NCBI GenBank assembly: GCA_964618845.1 | Contig: CAZUCU010000013.1 | Location: forward strand, 1-16,818 | Direction: 5' to 3' | Source: CAZUCU01 sp964618845 | GTDB taxonomy: Bacteria; Patescibacteriota; Minisyncoccia; Phycocordibacterales; JAACPR01 | DNA: 16,818 nucleotides | In this document: positions 1 through 7,831 of the stretch, piece by piece | Numbering within the stretch: the stretch's first letter is position 1 | How the letters are laid out: each line of letters starts with the position of its first letter | The notes under the pieces: generated by a model | Databases searched by the model: none | Told to the model about the DNA's origin: nothing | The model's input: the letters and a program-made list of their open reading frames with translations, nothing else | Position numbers and translations under genes: made by a program

Positions 1-102
1 TATTTTTTTCTAAATTCATAATATATATTATATCACCAAGTTCGTAACCTATCAAGTGTACAAAAAATAACCATTACAAAATATGGCTTAAAATTTGGCT
101 CC

Positions 103-307
103 GTGGGTAGGGACGTGATTACACTTATCTCCCTCGACTAAATTTTTTGTCGTCACAAAAAATTTGTCTGGGCACCGACTCATAAAAATTTTCTGCTGAA
201 AATTTTATATTCCGTCGTTCGATCCCTACTCGCACGACAAGCAGTTGTCGTGCTCTACCGGAAGCATATATTAAAAATCCCATACAAAAGTATGAGATTT
301 TTAATAT
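103..307. repeat. Cluster of four strong inverted repeats in non-coding DNA
   Basis: Four consecutive hairpins can be read directly. H1 (136-168) pairs AAATTTTTTG with CAAAAAATTT plus an outer GAC/GTC. H2 (176-217) pairs AAAATTTTC with GAAAATTTT inside an outer CGAC/GTCG. H3 (232-253) is a perfect GCACGACAA/TTGTCGTGC stem with a GCAG loop. H4 (268-307) has 12 bp plus 5 bp around one mismatch and an AAAA loop. A further stem, GTAGGGA (107-113) with TCCCTAC (223-229), could enclose H1 and H2; if extended it competes with H3. No U-run follows H1-H3, so these are not ordinary terminators. It could be a folded RNA, the end of a mobile element or a recombination site. The repeats are plain to see; the function is unknown. 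Confidence 0.6.
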
Positions 308-411
308 TGCTCGCTTGGGAATCTGCTTTCAGAACATATGATTGGGCTAAAGCTGTGGGAGATTTAGAGACAACAAACAAAGAGATAACTCATCTTTTGT
401 CACTAGTATAA
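292..411 (+). pseudogene. Possible C-terminal gene remnant (39 codons)
   Basis: An open frame with protein-like composition runs from an ATG at 292 to TAA at 409-411 and contains the peptide AFRTYDWAKAVGDLETTNKE. The same frame stays open back to 142, across the hairpins. There is no ribosome-binding site, and the start lies inside hairpin H4. It could be the 3' remnant of a gene broken when the repeat cluster arose, or chance. I do not recognise a family. Confidence 0.15.
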
Positions 412-444
412 AAAATATCGTCAGTATCGTAATTTTGACTCATT

Positions 445-563
445 TAAGGGGTATGGGGACAAGGCAAACGACTACCGGTGCCTTCCTATTGGGTAGTAAT
501 GTATGGATGAGAAAAAAATATAGATTATTTTTTTATTAAAACCTTTCTTGTTTTTACCCCTTA
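445..563. other. Compact structured element with a potential pseudoknot
   Basis: A 9-bp perfect outer stem pairs TAAGGGGTA (445-453) with TACCCCTTA (555-563). Inside it, AAGGC (461-465) pairs with GCCTT (480-484), and the loop sequence ACTACC (471-476) is complementary to GGTAGT (492-497). This gives an H-type pseudoknot layout. An A/T hairpin follows: AAAAAAATA (512-520) with TATTTTTTT (526-534). The element begins about 40 bases downstream of the stop codon of the minus-strand HEPN-like gene, so it may be its 3' UTR or terminator region, or a separate RNA. The strand cannot be decided because pairing is symmetric. No known RNA family was recognised. Confidence 0.4.
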
Positions 564-603
564 TCCTTGATCAACAACTCATTTTTCTTCGAGCATATCC
601 AAA

Positions 604-1347
604 CTATTTTGGTCTATTTTTTAAATAAACTTTTAATATCTTAAAAATTGTTATGCTTACATCGTTTAAAATTGTTCCTATTTCGTTTTGATATTTATAA
701 TTAAATTCTTTACTATTTTCTTGGTTTGCTGATCTTAGGTATTCTTGTACTGAAGCATCTGCAAAATAGAAACGTGTCGTTCTTGTATCTTCACCTAAAG
801 AATAATAAGCTAAATCATTTTGTTCAATTTTGTCTTTGTTATAAAAAAAATTTATAAAAGCCTTCCTTAAGCCTTTTGGTTGATAATAATGATAAGCAAC
901 ATTATTTCTTACTTCAACTAAATATTCTGTAAAATCTTTAATATTTTGAGACTCATTATTAAGAGCGATATCTACAATATTTTTCCACCTATTTTGTGTA
1001 TCCTTACTTGTTTTATTTAAAATATCTTTGAATTCAAAAGAAGATAATACATCTTTATTTTCTTTTAAAAAATCGAAAAACTCTCTTAAATTACTAATAA
1101 AAATCTTTCTGGTTTGAGTGAATATCCCAGAGAATTCTCCTGAATGTACAGTTTTTTCTGTAAATGGAGGTTTTCTATATTTAGAAATAATTAATCGTTC
1201 GAAAATATCTATACCCTTTAAGTCATTAAATACAACTGCAAGAACTAGAAAAAAATTGGCAACTTCATCATTTTTATCTTTTTTTATTAAACGATAAGGT
1301 TCTATATGGCTCAATTCTCCTTTAAACTCTTCATTCATAAAAATCAT
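604..1347 (-). CDS. Protein with HEPN-like RX5H motif, last gene of the Type I R-M operon
   Basis: This 247-residue soluble protein is predicted largely helical, with no signal peptide or membrane segment. No family was recognised with certainty. Residues 147-153 read RNNVAYH, which matches the R-polar-X4-H active-site pattern (RX4-6H) of HEPN ribonucleases, and it sits in a helical context (about 134-155). HEPN domains are known as RNA-cutting effectors, including the anticodon nucleases PrrC and RloC that are encoded with Type I restriction genes. The start codon overlaps the stop of the upstream membrane-protein gene as ATGA, implying coupled translation; Met4 is an alternative start. Inference: a possible RNA-targeting accessory of the restriction operon. 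The one motif is suggestive only, and the protein could equally be a structural or regulatory protein. Confidence 0.8.
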   Translation of the reverse strand: MIFMNEEFKGELSHIEPYRLIKKDKNDEVANFFLVLAVVFNDLKGIDIFERLIISKYRKPPFTEKTVHSGEFSGIFTQTRKIFISNLREFFDFLKENKDVLSSFEFKDILNKTSKDTQNRWKNIVDIALNNESQNIKDFTEYLVEVRNNVAYHYYQPKGLRKAFINFFYNKDKIEQNDLAYYSLGEDTRTTRFYFADASVQEYLRSANQENSKEFNYKYQNEIGTILNDVSITIFKILKVYLKNRPK

Positions 1348-1925
1348 TTCAAATATGGTTTTAAAAAATCTTCAATTTCTTTTATTGATGATGCCACTTT
1401 TTTAGAAAATTCATCTTCTTCCCCAAGATCATAAATTAACTCTCTCCCTTTTTCGTCCATCTTACTATGACCATCTAAATATGATTTCAGTGATATGTAT
1501 AAATCTATAACTAATTTATTTAATGATTCTTGGGCTTTTCTTGCATCAATACCCCAAGAGACTTCTGCTTCTAATAATTCAGCTTCCATATTTGTTCTTG
1601 CTTCCATTATTTTTTTCCATCTTGTTGAATATACAGCTCTGTTGGTTTTTTGATTATCTTTATAATCCTCAGAACTAAATCCATTTTCCTTAAGAGCTGT
1701 TTCCATTTCTTCTAATGAAATAAAAGGGTTACGAACAAATCTCATAGCATCTCTCAACTGAAGAGCAGTTTTTAAATATCTTCGAGCTATGTCGTATTCT
1801 GTTTTTCCTCTCATTTGTTTTTTCCATTCCCAAAGCACCCCATAAACTGCAAGTCCTGCAATAACCAAAGAGGATAATGCTGTAATTAAATCGGATATTA
1901 TATTTATTATTTTTTCTGTTTCCAT
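1344..1925 (-). CDS. Single-pass membrane protein with cytosolic helical domain, R-M accessory
   Basis: This 193-residue protein has one clear hydrophobic segment near the N-terminus (about residues 6-32), followed by a basic patch (EWKKQMRGK). The rest is soluble, charged, mostly helical and probably cytosolic. The segment ARRYLKTALQLRDAMRFVRN followed by PFIS resembles a recurrent but uncharacterised bacterial membrane-protein family; that resemblance is from memory and no function is known. I chose the ATG at 1925 over an upstream TTG at 1943 because a strong GGGAGG Shine-Dalgarno sits 10 bases before it. Only 2 bases separate it from the end of the hsdM-hsdS fusion, and its stop overlaps the next start. 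It is therefore part of the same transcript and may anchor the HEPN-like partner at the membrane (inference). Confidence 0.85.
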   Translation of the reverse strand: METEKIINIISDLITALSSLVIAGLAVYGVLWEWKKQMRGKTEYDIARRYLKTALQLRDAMRFVRNPFISLEEMETALKENGFSSEDYKDNQKTNRAVYSTRWKKIMEARTNMEAELLEAEVSWGIDARKAQESLNKLVIDLYISLKSYLDGHSKMDEKGRELIYDLGEEDEFSKKVASSIKEIEDFLKPYLK

Positions 1926-1927
1926 AA

Positions 1928-4360
1928 TTATTTTTCCTCCCAAAGTTTATTAATTACTTCTTTGGTTTTTTGTTTATAAATTTCTATCAGTTTTTTAGAT
2001 GATTCAACTAATTCTTTCTCTTTTTCAATTTTTTCTACAATTTGTTTTTGAATTTCAAGAGGGGGGATAGGAATTTCAATTTGCTTAATATTTTTTAAAA
2101 TAATTCTTTTTATAGCAGCACCACCTTTCATCTCTAAGGCTTGATTTAATATACTTTCTTGTAATAGCAAAAGTTCTAAAAAATTTGAATCTAATTTTTC
2201 AACAACAGGAGTTAAAATTGCTAAAGAGGAAAGAACTACAAAGTCTTTTTCAAAATTTATTTTTGCTATTTTCCCAACAGTCCCATCTTTCGAGAAAAGC
2301 ACGTCACCTTTAGATGGTTTACATCCATTCTTAACTAATAATTGATAATCTTTCTTACTTATGTATTTACAATTAGTAAAATCTATAACACCATCAGTTA
2401 AATCCTTGACTGTAATATATGGAAAGCCACCTGGTGATATCTCAGGAGAGAAATGTGAGCCATCAGTAATTTTTTTACAGATATCCCCTAACTTTACCTT
2501 CTCCCACTTTGGATCAACATTAATTTTAGGTTTCCAGTTTTCGGAAATCTGTTTTGCTCCATCTATAATTTTTTGATATTCATCTAATTCAGCAACAATT
2601 TGCTCTTGAATTTCAAGAGAAGGAAGAGGGATTTCTATTGATTGTAAATATTTTTTTGAGACATTTTTAAGTCCTTGACCCTGAAATCCTTTTTCTAATA
2701 ATTCTAAATTATTAAAAATAAGACTGTAAATATACTTTAATAAAACTTTATTATTATCATTATTTTTTAGTATATAAGTATGATCAGAAGCAGAAAATTG
2801 CCCATCTATATAATGTATATTCGCTGTTCCACCATCACCAATAATTATGGCTTCCATGTTGTGATCAGCAGAATCACACTTTTTCTCAGTCAATGAAGAA
2901 ACAACAAAAGGAATCCTCCCATTTTCTGAAGCGAAAGATGCTGGTCTTTCACCTTTACCAATAAAATCACATAATTCTGATAGTTTAACATTAGGCCATT
3001 TTGCATTTGAATAATCTTTTACTTCTCTATATCTATCACCAGAAAGATTAAAGTCTTCATTTTCTAAAATCTTTTTTCTTTCCACATATAAAGCAATTTT
3101 ACTTTCTATTTTTTTACCAGATTTCCATTTATTAAATATTTCAACAGCTTCTGGTAAATTACTCCCATTTATAGGTCTTCTTTGTGCCCCTAAATCAAAT
3201 CCATCATTCTCTATCTTAAGGAATAAAATTTCCTCTTTCTGTCTGGCTACTTCATTATCAAATATTAAAATACTTGTCTTTACTCCCGCATAAGGATTAA
3301 ACACACCACTAGGTAAACTGATAACAGCACATAATCCATCCTTTACTAAATTCTCTCTTAACTTCTTGTGGGCAGTTGCAGATTGGAAAATAATACCTTC
3401 TGGAACAATAATACCAGCTCTCCCTTTTGGTCTTAAATGGTTCATTATGTAATCCACGAAAAGAACTTCACTGCGATTAGATTGAATACTAAATTTACTG
3501 TGTGTGCTTACTCCACCCTTAGGACTCATAAAAGGAGGGTTTGCTAAAATGACATCAAATTTATCATTCCACCTGTCCTCCATTGTTAAGGTGTCATAGT
3601 TATATATCTTTGGATCTTTAAATTGATGAAGATACATATTCACCTGTGAGATACGAACCATTCCAGGATCTATGTCATATCCCTCAAAATTTTCTATAAG
3701 TTTCTTCCTCTGGTCTGGGGTTAGTGGTTTTTCGTTATTTTTTGAACCATCTGCATTTTTACCATCATGTTGTTTAACAATATTTTTATATGCACTAATA
3801 AGAAAGCCACCAGTTCCACAAGCGGGGTCTAAGACTTTGTCATCTTTAGTAGGATTTACTAGCTCAACTATAAAATCAATAATATGTCGTGGGGTTCTAA
3901 ACTGCCCAGCATCTCCTTGGCTCCCCATTATAGAAAGAAGATATTCATAAGCATTACCAAGTTCTTCTGGATGAGAATAATCAAAATAATTTATTTCCTT
4001 TAAGAAAAGTCCTAGAACTTCAGGATTACGATATGAAAGAAAAGCTGATTTGAATATATTTCTAAATAGCGGAGGTAATTGTTTCGCTTGAGAGAATTTA
4101 ATAAGAGCTTCGGAATACATATTTACTCTCTCTTGGTTAGTTACACGAGCATCCATTAATCTAGTCCAAGAGTATTTTTCTAAATCACCAGTAAAAAAAG
4201 ATGGTTTACCTCCAACTTTAATGGCTGACTGATCCATATCATCCATGAATTTATAAATTAAAGCATTAGTAATCTGCTCTATTTGAGAAGTAGGATTTGG
4301 AACAACTCCAACAAGAACTTGGCGAGCACTATCTATATGTCTTTTTGTGTCTATGTTCAT
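1928..4360 (-). CDS. hsdM: Type I R-M fused methyltransferase-specificity protein (HsdM-HsdS)
   Basis: This 810-residue protein fuses two normally separate subunits. Residues 1 to about 440 are HsdM: an N-terminal helical domain, the S-adenosylmethionine site DPACGTGGF (178-186) and the catalytic NPPF (274-277) of N6-adenine methyltransferases. Residues 450-810 are HsdS: a first target-recognition domain starting near WPNVKL, a conserved helix after IPLPSLEIQEQIVAEL (577-592), a second recognition domain from about 619, and a second conserved helix after IPIPPLEIQKQIVEKI. The two conserved segments are an internal duplication typical of HsdS. The protein would recognise a bipartite site, methylate it, and guide HsdR. 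It starts 3 bases after the hsdR stop. Fusion forces a 1:1 M:S ratio, whereas classical Type I enzymes use M2S1. The target sequence cannot be read from the protein. Confidence 0.96.
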   Translation of the reverse strand: MNIDTKRHIDSARQVLVGVVPNPTSQIEQITNALIYKFMDDMDQSAIKVGGKPSFFTGDLEKYSWTRLMDARVTNQERVNMYSEALIKFSQAKQLPPLFRNIFKSAFLSYRNPEVLGLFLKEINYFDYSHPEELGNAYEYLLSIMGSQGDAGQFRTPRHIIDFIVELVNPTKDDKVLDPACGTGGFLISAYKNIVKQHDGKNADGSKNNEKPLTPDQRKKLIENFEGYDIDPGMVRISQVNMYLHQFKDPKIYNYDTLTMEDRWNDKFDVILANPPFMSPKGGVSTHSKFSIQSNRSEVLFVDYIMNHLRPKGRAGIIVPEGIIFQSATAHKKLRENLVKDGLCAVISLPSGVFNPYAGVKTSILIFDNEVARQKEEILFLKIENDGFDLGAQRRPINGSNLPEAVEIFNKWKSGKKIESKIALYVERKKILENEDFNLSGDRYREVKDYSNAKWPNVKLSELCDFIGKGERPASFASENGRIPFVVSSLTEKKCDSADHNMEAIIIGDGGTANIHYIDGQFSASDHTYILKNNDNNKVLLKYIYSLIFNNLELLEKGFQGQGLKNVSKKYLQSIEIPLPSLEIQEQIVAELDEYQKIIDGAKQISENWKPKINVDPKWEKVKLGDICKKITDGSHFSPEISPGGFPYITVKDLTDGVIDFTNCKYISKKDYQLLVKNGCKPSKGDVLFSKDGTVGKIAKINFEKDFVVLSSLAILTPVVEKLDSNFLELLLLQESILNQALEMKGGAAIKRIILKNIKQIEIPIPPLEIQKQIVEKIEKEKELVESSKKLIEIYKQKTKEVINKLWEEK
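1936..1941 (-). promoter_or_regulatory. Shine-Dalgarno GGGAGG
   Basis: The sequence GGGAGG on the minus strand lies 10 bases upstream of the ATG at 1925, within the last codons of the hsdM-hsdS fusion. It decides the start of the membrane-protein gene. It is notable because no other gene in the window has such a strong site. Confidence 0.75.
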
Positions 4361-4363
4361 ATT

Positions 4364-6928
4364 TTAATTCATGTATGTATTAAGTGATACATAATCTCTC
4401 ACATAACTAGGAACTACTTCTCTAAAACCATTTAGCCTCTGATACTCTTCAAAATCAAAAGATGGACAAAAATGAAACTGGCTAAATTCTCCTGTTTCAA
4501 CTATATCTCTGACTTGTTTATCTACAATATAAGACTTGAAGAAGCTTTTAACTGGAGCATAATGTTCTTGATCAACTGGATTTATCTCTGTAAATTTACT
4601 CCATTCTGATTCAAGTAAATCATCCTTCATCTCAAATCCATCTTTTTGACCAAAAGCAACTTGTAAAAATTCTCTTATGCTTACATTTCTATCAAGGGAA
4701 AAGGCTTTCTTTATTTTATCTAAATTCAAGAAATGGTTTGGCTTATTAAATATATGAGTTTTCGTATATTCTTCTGCTCCCATTTCATCCCCATTGTTCC
4801 AAAGATTGGAAAGGACATCATTTGATAAGATATCTTCTTGGACAGCCCTTTTGAATCCTTCTCTATCTATTCTCATACCCTCCTCTCCAATAGCAGATTC
4901 TTTTATGGTTTTAATATTATCTTCAGTTGCTAAGTCAATATTTCCATCAACACTTATTCCGATAGGGCCATCTTCACCAGTGCCAGAAGGAATTGGTGGT
5001 TCTATCTCTATAGTCCCTTTTGGTTTAGGTAAATCTATTTTTTCATCATAAGGAAATTCATTTTCAAAATATTCACAAGTAGCAAAGTAATCAAAAAATT
5101 TAAATTTATCTTTTATCTCAGATACAACATCCTTATTTTCATAATCATTATATTCAAAAGTATATTTACGAGTTCCTCTCCCTTTTATTTGAACAAAATC
5201 AGATGGACTAAAGACAGGTCTCATAAGAGCAATATTTAATAAATCCTGACAATCATAACCAGTAGTCATCATCCCCACAGTCACAGCCACACGAGTTTTA
5301 CTTGAATCATATCCCTCTGGTTTCTTAACTTGTCCGCCAAGTTTATTATTCGAGAAATTAATAGTCATTTGTTGAGCATTCATAACCTGAGAAGTTACCT
5401 GCATTGCAAAATCTGATTCAGAATATATTTCTGGCCATTTCTCGTATGCTAATTTATTTAAAATATTTGTGATTTTAGAGGCATGGTGTTGAGAGACACA
5501 AAAAACAATTGATTTACCAAAAAGTTTAACACCTAACTTCTCCGCAACTGGATCAAATATGCCATTATCAATAAATGCCTTACACATGGCAACATTAGTT
5601 TCTTCATTAAATAATTTCTTTTCATATTGTCTTTCAGTAAATATTTCTTCAATGACATCTCCATTCTCCACATCTTTTTTAATAGAGAGACCTTCATCAG
5701 ACAATAATTGGGTTGTTATTTCAGTGCGAGCATCTACAACAACAGGATTGATAAGGAAACCCTCTTTCACACCAGAAAGTAAATCATATCTGAATGTGGG
5801 TTCTCCGGCTTCACACCCAAAAGTTTTATATGTATCAAGTAATTGTCTTCTTTCAAACTCTCTTTGAGTATCAATACCCTTATCATCAAAACCTTTCAAA
5901 TAATCTTTCGGTGTAGCGGTAAGCCCTAATTTATAGCCAACAAAGTATTCAAAGACAGCACGAGAATTACCACCAATAGAACGATGAGCTTCGTCTGAAA
6001 TAACTAGCTCAAAGTCAGTTGGAGAAAATTCTTTTTTATATCTATCTCCAGACATAAATGTTTGAATAGTAGAAACAACGATATTTGCATTTGCCCAAGT
6101 ATCTCGAGCATCTTTATAGATAACACAAGTATAATCTTGTCCTAGATAATTTCTAAAAGCCTTAAATGCTTGATCTTCTAATTCTAATCTATCAACCAAA
6201 AATAATACCCTGCGAGCATTACCAGATTTCAAAAACAACCGAATAACTCCAGCTGAAATCAATGTCTTACCAGTACCTGTTGCCATTTCAAATAAGAAAC
6301 GATTGTTATTTTCCCTTGCACTATTCTGAAGTGCTTTAATTGCTTGAACCTGATATGGTCGCATTTGTTTGAGATTATTTTCTTTTAGAAATTTTCCACG
6401 AGTATTTTCATCTAGAAACATTGGATCATTAGAATAATTAGGCATCTGTGACTCAATAATGTAATTCTCGTCAACGGAAGTATTAGCGAGCTCTAATGGA
6501 TTTGGAATATAAGTCTCATATTGAGTTATAGATTCTTGAGTAGGAAATCTAGAAATAGTATCAGGATTACCATGTTTTGTGTCCCAGAAATAATGAATAT
6601 TTCCATTTGAAAGAATAATAAAGCGAGCTCCGACATTACGAGCATATACTTTTGCTTGTTCTTTGGCAGAAAGTGGATTAATAGATTCTCTTTTAGCTTC
6701 AACAACTACAAGTGAACGACCATCTTTATCTAACAAAAGAAAGTCAATAAATCCTTGTCCTTGATTTTCAAAATCATCTCCGAGTTCTTTATATCTAACA
6801 CCTGGCTCAAGTTTTATGTTTGCTTTACCTTTTTCAGAATCTTCAAATCTCCACCCTGATTCTTCAAGAAGTTTATTGATTTTTATTCTTGCAGAAGCTT
6901 CTTTATTGGAATTCATATATAAGGCCAT
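4364..6928 (-). CDS. hsdR: Type I restriction endonuclease subunit R (HsdR)
   Basis: This 854-residue ATP-dependent translocase and nuclease cuts unmodified DNA when bound to the methyltransferase-specificity protein. Its N-terminal PD-(D/E)XK nuclease shows Asp62 in FIDFLLL and Glu77-X-Lys79 in VVVEAKRE. The superfamily-2 motor follows: Walker A ATGTGKT (216-222), the STIQTF strand near 286-291, the DEAH box (312-315), GLTATP (335-340) and motif VI QIKGRGTRK (580-588). The acidic Pro/Gly-rich linker (about 632-665) and the helical C-terminus resemble the EcoEI-type (IB) HsdR C-terminal domain. All key residues are present, so it should be active. It is first in the operon; a TATAAT box lies about 27 bases upstream. 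Met5 is a possible alternative start. Confidence 0.97.
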   Translation of the reverse strand: MALYMNSNKEASARIKINKLLEESGWRFEDSEKGKANIKLEPGVRYKELGDDFENQGQGFIDFLLLDKDGRSLVVVEAKRESINPLSAKEQAKVYARNVGARFIILSNGNIHYFWDTKHGNPDTISRFPTQESITQYETYIPNPLELANTSVDENYIIESQMPNYSNDPMFLDENTRGKFLKENNLKQMRPYQVQAIKALQNSARENNNRFLFEMATGTGKTLISAGVIRLFLKSGNARRVLFLVDRLELEDQAFKAFRNYLGQDYTCVIYKDARDTWANANIVVSTIQTFMSGDRYKKEFSPTDFELVISDEAHRSIGGNSRAVFEYFVGYKLGLTATPKDYLKGFDDKGIDTQREFERRQLLDTYKTFGCEAGEPTFRYDLLSGVKEGFLINPVVVDARTEITTQLLSDEGLSIKKDVENGDVIEEIFTERQYEKKLFNEETNVAMCKAFIDNGIFDPVAEKLGVKLFGKSIVFCVSQHHASKITNILNKLAYEKWPEIYSESDFAMQVTSQVMNAQQMTINFSNNKLGGQVKKPEGYDSSKTRVAVTVGMMTTGYDCQDLLNIALMRPVFSPSDFVQIKGRGTRKYTFEYNDYENKDVVSEIKDKFKFFDYFATCEYFENEFPYDEKIDLPKPKGTIEIEPPIPSGTGEDGPIGISVDGNIDLATEDNIKTIKESAIGEEGMRIDREGFKRAVQEDILSNDVLSNLWNNGDEMGAEEYTKTHIFNKPNHFLNLDKIKKAFSLDRNVSIREFLQVAFGQKDGFEMKDDLLESEWSKFTEINPVDQEHYAPVKSFFKSYIVDKQVRDIVETGEFSQFHFCPSFDFEEYQRLNGFREVVPSYVRDYVSLNTYMN

Positions 6929-6954
6929 TTTCCCACATTTTTACTTTTTTTACA

Positions 6955-6960
6955 ATTATA
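6955..6960 (-). promoter_or_regulatory. -10 box for the hsd operon
   Basis: A perfect minus-strand TATAAT lies 27 bases upstream of the hsdR ATG, preceded by TTTTGC, and would give a leader of about 20 nt. No good -35 is visible, and the position where it would be expected is occupied by the hairpin at 6966-6999. Confidence 0.5.
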
Positions 6961-6965
6961 TAGCA

Positions 6966-6999
6966 AAAGCGACCTTCCCAGACGTGGGTCGGTCGCTTT
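6966..6999. terminator. Strong hairpin upstream of hsdR, terminator or operator
   Basis: A 9-bp stem (AAAGCGACC/GGTCGCTTT) and a 4-bp stem (CCCA/TGGG, loop GACG) are stacked across a small internal loop. Short T-runs flank both sides (TTTT on the minus strand, TTT on the plus strand). It may terminate the minus-strand gene that ends at 7171. Because it abuts the hsdR -10 box, an operator role is also possible. Confidence 0.5.
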
Positions 7000-7025
7000 C
7001 ACCAATTTTAACTGCTCCCGTGATA

Positions 7026-7118
7026 GGTTTGGAACCTTCTCGTCTTAGACCCTGTAAGGGTTCCCAAGTGGCTGATATGACGATATTTGGACGCAGACAG
7101 GTCACTTTGGGTCAAACC
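7026..7118. other. Non-coding GC-richer patch with competing stems
   Basis: The stretch from 7000 to 7170 has no convincing gene and is visibly richer in G+C than its surroundings. It can close as GGTTTG (7026-7031) with CAAACC (7113-7118), with an internal ACCCT-gta-AGGGT hairpin (7049-7061). A competing pairing is TGGAACC (7030-7036) with GGTTCC (7059-7064). A 9-base tandem repeat, AAATGCGAC twice, lies near 7120-7137. I could not fold it as a tRNA. It may be an RNA remnant or an integration scar. Confidence 0.25.
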
Positions 7119-7170
7119 AAAATGCGACAAATGCGACAGTACTTAGCTCTTTTAAATAAGGTGTATAATA

Positions 7171-7719
7171 TTACTTATAAACGCAGAGATCTAGGATTAT
7201 TGGCCTCATAACCTGATATATAGATGATAGAAAAGTAAAAGCTATGATTATGAAAAAGATAACCAATATGATCTTAAGGAAATATTCCTTTTTCATATTT
7301 TTAAATTTTTCAAAATACTTAACCATTCCTTCGTAAAATATTTTAAAGAATTCAAAGACAAGAAAAGCAAGACTTGTCATTATTAAAAATCTAAGAGATT
7401 CATTTCCACTACTAGTATGAGGTAGGGCGTCGCAGTATGACTGAGATAGAAATATTATTAAAGATAATCCGGCAGAAACATAAACTAACGCCTTCATAAC
7501 AGCAATACCTACAACAGCTAAAATTAGGAGCATTAAAATTGTCCATAAAACTATATTAGCTCCTAACCCTATACTTAATAAGTACTTACTTAAAATATCA
7601 GGACCAACAAATAATACAATTCCAAAAGATACTGTAAATATAAGCGGAATAATAGTTGATTTATCTCTAAAATTAAACCTCTCTAAGCACCTCTTTATTT
7701 TTTCTTTATAATTTTCCAT
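7171..7719 (-). CDS. Five-pass membrane protein of unknown function
   Basis: This 182-residue protein has a basic amphipathic N-terminus (MENYKEKIKRCLERF) and about five hydrophobic segments near residues 22-39, 53-70, 72-92, 108-128 and 147-168. A Lys-rich loop (FEKFKNMKKEYF) lies before the last one. No family was recognised and no catalytic motif is visible. I chose the ATG at 7719 rather than the upstream start at 7767 because the extension adds an atypical Cys/Tyr-rich tail, and because an AT-rich -10-like sequence lies just before 7719. It is divergently arranged with the zinc-ribbon gene at 7832, with a palindrome between them. It could be a membrane effector or a passenger gene. Confidence 0.7.
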   Translation of the reverse strand: MENYKEKIKRCLERFNFRDKSTIIPLIFTVSFGIVLFVGPDILSKYLLSIGLGANIVLWTILMLLILAVVGIAVMKALVYVSAGLSLIIFLSQSYCDALPHTSSGNESLRFLIMTSLAFLVFEFFKIFYEGMVKYFEKFKNMKKEYFLKIILVIFFIIIAFTFLSSIYQVMRPIILDLCVYK

Positions 7720-7782
7720 ATAATTAGAATATATACAATATATTACATATTCCAGTAAATTACACAATGAGGCATTATCTGT

Positions 7783-7803
7783 TGAGATATTGTCGATATC
7801 TCA
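7783..7803. promoter_or_regulatory. Palindromic candidate operator between divergent genes
   Basis: A perfect 8-bp inverted repeat, TGAGATAT-tgtcg-ATATCTCA, lies between the starts of the minus gene (7719) and the plus gene (7832). A third half-site TATCT (7776-7780) pairs with AGATA (7785-7789). The location and dyad symmetry suit a repressor site controlling both genes. The regulator is not identified. Confidence 0.4.
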
Positions 7804-7831
7804 CTCTTATTAATTTATTATTAATGTATTT

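Noticed and set aside
103..233. tRNA or tmRNA suggested by GTTCGATCCC and a 7-bp GTAGGGA/TCCCTAC stem
   Set aside because: The T-arm is not in the right place relative to the 7-bp stem, and no D-arm or anticodon arm of normal length can be drawn. The internal hairpins are too long.
103..563. Retron msr-msd RNA suggested by the long hairpins
   Set aside because: No reverse transcriptase gene is present in the window, and the neighbouring genes belong to a Type I R-M operon.
1926..1943. Upstream TTG start for the one-pass membrane protein
   Set aside because: The GGGAGG site is correctly spaced for the ATG at 1925 and would lie inside the coding region if the TTG were used.
6816..7211. A 131-codon plus-strand open frame overlapping the 5' end of hsdR
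   Set aside because: Its first part is antisense to the well-supported HsdR N-terminus and the rest runs through the hairpin and structured patch. There is no start signal and no recognisable domain.
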